Assembly: GCA_023417975.1 (NCBI GenBank)
Contig: JAEZDX010000442.1
Span: 1-5,742, forward strand
From: Bacillota bacterium
GTDB taxonomy: Bacteria; Bacillota; Clostridia; Clostridiales; Clostridiaceae
Direction: 5' to 3'
DNA length: 5,742 nucleotides
Part shown: in pieces, positions 1-5,100 of the stretch
Numbering within the stretch: position 1 is the stretch's first letter
Layout of the letters: the number at the start of each line of letters is the position of its first letter
Made by a program: the position numbers and the translations under genes
Notes under the pieces: generated by a model
Database searches by the model: none
Told to the model about the DNA's origin: nothing
The model's input: only the letters and a program-made list of their open reading frames with translations

Positions 1-1
1 C

Positions 2-508
2 AAGGTTGCACATTTTGCTCCAAGCGGACACAATCTGCAAAATATATCCTATGTAATTATAGATGACAGAAAGATACTTGATAAAGCTGTTGAGCTTGTC
101 ATTGAAGAATTCGAAAGGAACAATGTATCAAGTACCTTTACAAAGCCATATCGTGAAAAAGGAATTGATACAATTTTGCGTGGAGCATCCTGCCTTATCC
201 TGGCAACTGCTGATATAAACTTTCCAAGAGGAAGAGAAAATTCTATTTTTTCGTTGGCCTACTTGGAATTATATGCACCGACATTAGGATTGGGCTCCTG
301 TTGGGCAGGAATGTTTGAAAGAGTTGCTATGAAAGAAAATTCTCCGTTAATTCAACTATTTAATATACCTAAAGACAAGAAGATTACCGGTGCGGTTATG
401 GTGGGATATCCTAAATATACTTACTCAAGACTGGTTGACAGAAATCCGCTGCAGTTTACTTTTGTAAATCCTCAGCATCAATCTGTAAAAACTGAAGAGA
501 ATGCTTAA
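2..508 (+). CDS. Nitroreductase-family FMN protein, 3' part only (5' end outside window)
   Basis: This is the C-terminal 168 residues of a nitroreductase-fold, FMN-dependent oxidoreductase. The frame is open from base 2 to a TAA at 506-508. A TTG at 176 could be read as a start, but typical nitroreductase sequence continues upstream of it, so it is internal. Visible landmarks are PSGHNLQ (residues 7-13), the usual FMN-contact segment, then AYLELYAP, GLGSCWAG (96-103) and VGYPKY (134-139). This C-terminal pattern is typical of the clostridial group in which a 2x[4Fe-4S] ferredoxin domain is fused in front of the nitroreductase domain. About 100 residues should be missing, so the ferredoxin part is inferred, not seen. 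Such proteins are cytoplasmic, and most lack a proven substrate. The gene converges on the tetR-flavodoxin operon, and a hairpin lies 12 bp after its stop. The family call is firm; the substrate is unknown. Confidence 0.88.
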   Translation, partial: KVAHFAPSGHNLQNISYVIIDDRKILDKAVELVIEEFERNNVSSTFTKPYREKGIDTILRGASCLILATADINFPRGRENSIFSLAYLELYAPTLGLGSCWAGMFERVAMKENSPLIQLFNIPKDKKITGAVMVGYPKYTYSRLVDRNPLQFTFVNPQHQSVKTEENA

Positions 509-520
509 AGGCGTTATATT

Positions 521-544
521 GAGCCAACCTCAAAGGGTTGGCTC
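521..544. terminator. Hairpin between convergent genes, probable weak terminator
   Basis: A perfect 9-bp stem, GAGCCAACC (521-529) with GGTTGGCTC (536-544), encloses a 6-nt loop. It begins 12 bp after the nitroreductase stop codon and lies between convergent transcription units, the expected place for a shared terminator. Neither side carries a good U-tract (TGCACTT on the plus strand, AATATAAC on the minus strand), so efficiency is uncertain. The left arm and loop also hold the stop codon region of the minus-strand gene remnant. Confidence 0.55.
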
Positions 545-661
545 TGCACTTAAATCAAGCTCATTATTTTGAATTCTTGTTGCCAAATCCTTAACCTCTA
601 CTTCTATGGCCTTTGCAGTCTTTATATATTCCTCATGGGCTTTTCCCGATTGGTCTTCCAA
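530..661 (-). pseudogene. Short open stretch, probable 3' remnant of a decayed gene
   Basis: On the minus strand this stretch encodes 43 residues and ends at a TGA (530-532) inside the hairpin. The peptide runs LEDQSGKAHEEYIKTAKAIE, followed by VEVKDLATRIQNNELDLSAE and PTL. It is charged, amphipathic and protein-like, with predicted long helices. It has no convincing start: the first codon is a TTG with no clear Shine-Dalgarno sequence, preceded in frame by TGA (662-664). Reading further upstream in the same frame gives more protein-like sequence (ILKLLVEDW) interrupted by TGA codons, and the frame is that of the flavodoxin gene ending at 728. I do not recognise the family. A decayed small gene is the simplest reading; a chance open frame is the alternative. 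Together with the hairpin, this accounts for the 219 bp between the two genes. Confidence 0.35.
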
Positions 662-675
662 TCACCAATCTTCCA
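648..675. repeat. Local palindrome and overlapping short direct repeat
   Basis: GATTGG (648-653) pairs perfectly with CCAATC (658-663) around a TCTT loop. A second copy of CCAATC follows at 665-670. The heptamer TCTTCCA occurs at 654-660 and again at 669-675, a 15-nt period. The arrangement looks like a small local duplication within non-coding or decayed sequence. It sits exactly where the in-frame TGA interrupts the remnant reading frame. No function is proposed. Confidence 0.4.
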
Positions 676-727
676 CTAAAAGTTTCAATATTCAGTATAG
701 CTTCTCTTCATCTGAAGAAACTTCTCA

Positions 728-1207
728 TTAAACTCCATTCATTGCGAGAGATAACTTACTGATGTTATCCGTTAGTATATTTGATTTATCGGTGGATGTC
801 TTTGATACTTTTTTTACTATAAACTTTTCCACGAAGTTCATTTTAGCAAATACAAATTCTCCTCCTAAGTGTTCTTTCGCAGCTGCAATATTGATCAGCT
901 CTGCAGGAAAGTTTTGATTTATTTCGGTAGTTATCGCGTCTCCCTCCTGCATTCCGCATATAAATAATCCGATCTTTTTTCTCTTTAATTCATTCAAATT
1001 TGTTGAACAAAATTGTGATACTGCCTTTTGTATTTTTCCGATATATATTGACCCACCAATAATTACTTTATCGTATTTTGAAATATCGATATTCTCTTGA
1101 GTGTTTAAGTTTATTATGTCAGTTTTATTATGGAGCTCTTTAGCCACCAATTGTGCACATTTTTCCGTACATCCATGCTTGCTTGCATAAACTATTAAAG
1201 TATTCAT
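728..1207 (-). CDS. HemG-like flavodoxin-domain protein
   Basis: This is a 159-residue flavodoxin-fold protein, expected to bind FMN in the cytoplasm and act in electron transfer or in reduction of a small substrate. It opens with strand MNTLIVYAS and the phosphate-binding loop SKHGCT (residues 9-14). Next come the second FMN-loop region VIIGGSIYIG (48-57), LFICGM (81-86), and a C-terminal LGGEF...FVEKFIVKKV segment (114-134). The last part, with the spacing of the first two motifs, resembles protoporphyrinogen dehydrogenase HemG more than classical short flavodoxins. It is somewhat shorter than E. coli HemG (181 residues), mainly in the middle. Whether it oxidises protoporphyrinogen is unknown, since no haem genes are in view. 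The ATG at 1205-1207 is supported by AAAGGGG 7 nt upstream. It lies 18 bp after tetR on the same strand, so the two are almost certainly cotranscribed and the flavodoxin is the probable regulated product. Confidence 0.87.
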   Translation of the reverse strand: MNTLIVYASKHGCTEKCAQLVAKELHNKTDIINLNTQENIDISKYDKVIIGGSIYIGKIQKAVSQFCSTNLNELKRKKIGLFICGMQEGDAITTEINQNFPAELINIAAAKEHLGGEFVFAKMNFVEKFIVKKVSKTSTDKSNILTDNISKLSLAMNGV

Positions 1208-1214
1208 TTAATTA

Positions 1215-1221
1215 CCCCTTT
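1215..1221 (-). promoter_or_regulatory. Ribosome binding site of the flavodoxin gene
   Basis: The minus strand reads AAAGGGG, 7 nt before the ATG at 1205-1207. It sits in the 18-bp gap after the tetR stop codon (TAG, 1226-1228). It fixes the flavodoxin start and supports independent translation from an operon mRNA. Confidence 0.7.
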
Positions 1222-1225
1222 CCAA

Positions 1226-1855
1226 CTATTCAATTGCATCACTATCCGTAATCTTCAATACCGTTTCTTTTGAGTAAAGCTCTATAAGTCTTTGTCTTTG
1301 TTCTTCTCCGATGTCTTTTTCAACGATAAGCTTTATAATAAGACCTAAGGTTGACACTATAATTATTTGAGCAGTTGCTTCGATTGTATTTTCGTCCACT
1401 TTCTTATGCCTGTATATTTCTTGCAAACATTCACACAATGCAGACAAAGCCGGATTTTCTTTTGACGCTCCTTTGTACAAGAATGAAGTGTGCTTTAAAG
1501 CTTCCTTTGAGCCGTTTAATTGAGCCTTTATAAATTCATCTGGCATACTAAGTGCTGCTTTTATGTAGTTTGCAGTCATCTCTTGCAATCTTGCTTCAGG
1601 AGAACTTCCAACTACCTCTGCGGAAGTTACGGCTGAAACTATTTTGCTGTAGCCTCTTTGCATTACATTGTTTAATATTTCATCCATATCATTAAAATAG
1701 TGATAGATAATTGATGGAGAATACTCTATCTTCTTAGCTATTTTTCTAACTGACAGCTTGTCAAAGCCCTCAGCTGCTATAATCTCACCTGCTGCGGAGA
1801 GTATAAGCTCTCTCATCTCTTCTTTTTCTCTCTCTCTTCTCTTTTCAATAGTCAT
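1226..1855 (-). CDS. TetR/AcrR-family transcriptional repressor
   Basis: This 209-residue protein has a typical TetR N-terminus: a basic leader (EKRREREKEEMRE), helix 1 LILSAAGEIIAAEGFDKLSV, and the helix-turn-helix VRKIAKKIEYSPSIIYHYF (residues 36-54), ending in the family signature YHYF-x2-MDEIL. The remaining ~150 residues are helical and form the ligand-binding and dimerisation domain; their sequence does not identify the ligand. TetR proteins bind palindromic DNA as dimers and release it when a small molecule binds. Two matching palindromes lie immediately upstream, so autoregulation is likely. The ATG at 1853-1855 is preceded by AGGAG with a 7-nt spacer. It is the first gene of a two-gene unit with the HemG-like flavodoxin, suggesting that the inducer is something the flavoprotein handles, such as a redox-active compound, quinone or porphyrin; this is inference. 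Confidence 0.93.
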   Translation of the reverse strand: MTIEKRREREKEEMRELILSAAGEIIAAEGFDKLSVRKIAKKIEYSPSIIYHYFNDMDEILNNVMQRGYSKIVSAVTSAEVVGSSPEARLQEMTANYIKAALSMPDEFIKAQLNGSKEALKHTSFLYKGASKENPALSALCECLQEIYRHKKVDENTIEATAQIIIVSTLGLIIKLIVEKDIGEEQRQRLIELYSKETVLKITDSDAIE

Positions 1856-1862
1856 ATACTTA

Positions 1863-1867
1863 CTCCT
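1863..1867 (-). promoter_or_regulatory. Ribosome binding site of tetR
   Basis: The minus strand reads AGGAG with a 7-nt spacer to the ATG at 1853-1855. It decides the tetR start. It lies 7 bp from the nearer operator, so repressor and ribosome sites do not overlap. Confidence 0.75.
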
Positions 1868-1874
1868 GATTCGT

Positions 1875-1891
1875 ATTGAACACCGTTCTAT
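1875..1891. promoter_or_regulatory. Putative TetR operator 1 (promoter-distal)
   Basis: The plus strand reads ATTGAAC-ACC-GTTCTAT, a 17-bp palindrome with 7-bp arms, one mismatched pair and a 3-bp centre. It is in the tetR leader, between the predicted start site and the ribosome binding site. It shares its consensus with operator 2, from which it is separated by a single base. Binding by the adjacent TetR protein is inferred from position and symmetry. Confidence 0.65.
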
Positions 1892-1892
1892 A

Positions 1893-1909
1893 ATTAAACA
1901 GCGTTCAAT
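1893..1909. promoter_or_regulatory. Putative TetR operator 2 (overlapping the -10 box)
   Basis: The plus strand reads ATTAAAC-AGC-GTTCAAT, again 7-bp arms with one mismatched pair around a 3-bp centre. Its centre is 18 bp from that of operator 1. It overlaps the predicted -10 hexamer (1908-1913) by two bases and covers the likely transcription start, so a bound repressor would block polymerase. Confidence 0.65.
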
Positions 1910-1941
1910 TATAGCTTAACCCTTCTTTTATTAACTGTCAA
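1908..1941 (-). promoter_or_regulatory. Predicted promoter of the tetR-flavodoxin operon
   Basis: On the minus strand a perfect -10 hexamer TATAAT (1908-1913) lies about 50 bp upstream of the tetR ATG, and a perfect -35 hexamer TTGACA is at 1936-1941. The spacer between them is 22 bp, longer than the optimal 17, so either the promoter is weak or only the -10 is used. Start would fall near 1901, inside operator 2. The promoter begins 14 bp beyond the A-tract of the adhesin terminator, so the operon is insulated from the adhesin gene upstream. Confidence 0.55.
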
Positions 1942-1954
1942 CATATAAATGCAT

Positions 1955-2000
1955 AAAAAAACAGCGCCTCGGCAAAGCTTCTGCCGAGGCACTGTTTTTT
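1955..2000. terminator. Strong intrinsic terminator of the adhesin gene, U-rich on both strands
   Basis: A 13-bp GC-rich stem, CAGCGCCTCGGCA (1962-1974) with TGCCGAGGCACTG (1982-1994), has one non-Watson-Crick pair and a 7-nt loop. It is flanked by seven A (1955-1961) and six T (1995-2000). On the minus strand it ends transcription right after the adhesin stop codon, which overlaps the flank (TAA, 1999-2001). The T-run on the plus strand means it could also stop transcripts from the opposite direction. Confidence 0.93.
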
Positions 2001-2106
2001 ATCTCTTTCTTCTTCTTCTAAAGGCTAATAAGTATCCTGTAGAAATTAAGGCTAAGCCCAAAATTACATCAAGATTCAAGTCAAATAGTGAGCCTGTCTT
2101 AGGTAA
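1999..2106 (-). other. C-terminal cell-wall sorting signal (LPKTG)
   Basis: LPKTG is encoded at 2092-2106. A hydrophobic stretch of roughly 20 residues follows (core VILGLALISTGYLLAF), then the basic tail RRRRKR up to the stop codon. This is the complete three-part signal recognised by a class A/B-type housekeeping sortase. It implies export through a signal peptide encoded beyond the right edge and a Gram-positive host. No sortase gene is in the window. Confidence 0.95.
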
Positions 2107-5100
2107 ATCCGTATTTACAGGTACCTCCTTGTTCATTTTAAAATCATACTTAACCAATTCCTTGTTAACAGAAATGATTTCGCTCTTAAAATGTACATAA
2201 CCTGCCGCATCTGCCGCAATATAGTAATCAGTATCGGGATAAACCATGAAGGCATATTTTCCGTCAATATTGCTTAACTGCGGATTCTTGTTATCATTAG
2301 GCTCAAAGCCTTTTATAATAGGAAGCTCAACAAGCGTGTTCGGTACAATTCCATGATTTCTGTTTCTTTCAGTGTCCGCATAATAAAGCTTAACATTTGC
2401 ATCCTTAATAGTGTGGCCGGTTTCTGCATCGGTTACTATACCATATGGATCTATCAAGGTTTTGCTTATATTCATCTGTCCATCTGAATTAACATTTACA
2501 TCTACCGTACCAACTATTATCTTGCTGCCGTTTTCCAAGGTATAAGTAATGGCGAAGGTATAGGTGGTATTTTTCTCTAATCCGGAAACCTGGAACAAGC
2601 CTTTACCTGCTCCCTCTTTTTCTATAGCTGCTTCAATGCCGGATACAGTACTTCCTTTTCCTGCATCCCCTTGCAAATAAACGTCTATTCCGTAGCCGGA
2701 TAAATCCTCCAGTTCTCTTTCTTCACCACCTGCATCTTTAAAGAGTACAAGTCCTACGGCAGTTTTCTCTGCCATAAAGTTCTCATTGCCCTCTCCGGAG
2801 ATATCTCCTGACCGTACCTTCTGACTAAAGGTCTTAGTAACTGTCTTATCACCTATTTTTATAGGCTTTGTTATAGCTACATCATATACCGTATTTCCTT
2901 TCGGAATAGCAATCTTATAGCTTCCGTCGGCCCCGGTAATCATTTTTCCGTAGAAATCTATAACTCCGTCACCGTCAAAATCCTTAGATACCTCAACTAT
3001 AGCACCGCTTATAGGCTGCTTTGTTTCATTATCTACAACTACTCCCTGAATGCTGGCAGGCTCAAAGTTTACGAGAATTTGATTCTCTGCATGCAAGCCC
3101 CTGGTTTCATCACTTACAGACGCCTTTACAGGAATAACTTGATGTTCTATTCCTTCTATTAAAATGGATCTATAGGTTACGGAAGCTTTGCCTTTGGAAT
3201 CAGTATAAGCTGTATTACCCTCAGGGAAGCTCCCCGACTCTGCACTAAAGGTAACCAGTACACCTTCCAACGGTACATTATTCTTATCTGTAACTGTTGC
3301 TGTGAGTATGGAAGTTGACTTTCCATTACCTATGATGGAATTAGGATTTGCTACAAGGGATATAACAAAATCAATAAGACTTATATCTTTTCTGAAGGTT
3401 GTATCCTCCGGATGAACCGGTGACACATTAACTCCAATACTTTGTGATGAATATTGAGGGTTTTCTACTGAAAAAATATACTTTCCTATAACTACATTTT
3501 TAAACACATAATCTCCCTTACTATCGGATTGAGTGCTTGCTAAAACCTTTCCGCTTTCGTCACAGAGCTTAATTAATGTGTTTGGCAAAACCTTGCCTGT
3601 TTGTTTATCAGTTATAGTTCCTATTACATCCAGAATATTTCTGAGAACATTCATAGTTACAGTTGAAACTGCTATTCCGCCGTCTCCGTCATCTACCTTT
3701 ACCTTAAATACATCAACCCCTACAAAATTGGTATTAGGAACATATGTCCATTCTCCGTTTTCCGATACTGTTACTTTACCATTCTCAGGATCAGTTAGCT
3801 TGCTGTAGGTAAGCTTACCCACATTAACCTCCTCAGTTGCCTTTACAGCACTTGAATACGGAGTGTTTTCAGGCGTAGACTTTGTGTAATCCGGAACCTT
3901 CGGAATATAATCAGCCATTCTTTCCAGGGTGTATATAACCGTCACATCTTCTTCCTTTAAATTTACGGTTTCCTTAAATGGTGTATAGCCCGTCCTAGAA
4001 GCTGTTACGGAATAGGTTCTGTTGGATAAAAGCTTCTCTACGCTAAAGCTTCCGCTATTATCTGTTACCGTGCTTCCCATAAGCTTTCCATTTTCATCAT
4101 ATATTTCTATGTTGGCACCGGACACAGGCTCTCCCGTTAGCTTGCTTATTACTTTAACAGTTATAGCACATAGCTTATACAGCCCGCCATCTATATTACT
4201 GTCATTTACTCCGGATTTCAGTGAAACCTCAGCTTTTCCATCTTTACCGCTATTGCTGTCCTTTGCTCTGTCACTTCCCGCATTAGACTCTGTAAATACA
4301 AAACCGTCTAACTTCTGGAACTCTATAGTGTAATTACCCGGCATTAAATTGTTGAAGCTGTAATTTCCCTCTGCATCGGTAGTTGTATTTTGATAAACCC
4401 CTTCTATGCCGGATTTATATAGCTTCACGGAAATTCCCGCCATACCCGGTTCACCCGAATCCTGAATTCCATTTTCATTTATATCCTTCCAAACCTTATC
4501 TCCTACCGATACAGGCTTGTAGGCTCCAAGGTCTATGCTGTTATTATTCTTTCCGGAGTGGAGTACTACAATTTCTTTTCCGTCAGAATCCGCATTGCTG
4601 TCTTTCTCAACATCCAAGCCGTTATATTGAGTTGTTATTTTCATTCCCTCAGGTACTGCAAATTGCAGCCTGTAGGTTCCGGGGATTAAGCCGTCGAAGG
4701 AATACTTTCCGTCTTCTCCTGTGATAACCTCACTGCCTACTTGATTTCCCATATCATCGTATAGTTTTACAGAAACTCCCCTCAGAGGCTTGTCTCCGGA
4801 ATCCTGCACACCATTGCCGTTTACATCCTCAAAGGCGTAATCTCCTACTCTCACAAGAGTGTATAAGCCGGCATCGATATCAAGGTCATCCTTTCCCGAT
4901 GTCAAAACTACCGACGTTTCTCCATTGGCTCCTGCGTCACTATCCACAGACTTGTTTGAACCTGCCTGTAAGGCTGTGAACACCATATTATCCGGAGCAC
5001 TGAATACTACTTTATAGCTTCCCGGGATTAAATCCGTAAACTCGTACTTTCCGTTATCTCCGGTGTTAATCTCAGAACCAACCTGATGATTGCTGCTGTC

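Noticed and set aside
176..178. TTG as the start of the nitroreductase gene
   Set aside because: The conserved FMN-contact segment PSGHNLQ is encoded in the same frame upstream, so the gene begins left of the window.
530..727. UGA read as tryptophan (alternative genetic code)
   Set aside because: The adhesin, nitroreductase and their neighbours use TGG for tryptophan and end at normal stops; the TGA-only interruptions are few enough to be chance in a decayed region.
1949..2200. Open frame on the plus strand over the terminator and the 3' end of the adhesin gene
   Set aside because: It starts in the terminator stem region and runs antisense to the LPxTG-encoding end of the adhesin; the peptide has no family features and no ribosome binding site.
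3533..4724. Three plus-strand open frames (3533-3808, 4022-4333, 4383-4724)
   Set aside because: All are antisense to the adhesin, whose coding quality and domain content are unambiguous; the peptides are Ser/Pro/Leu-rich, as expected of antisense shadows.
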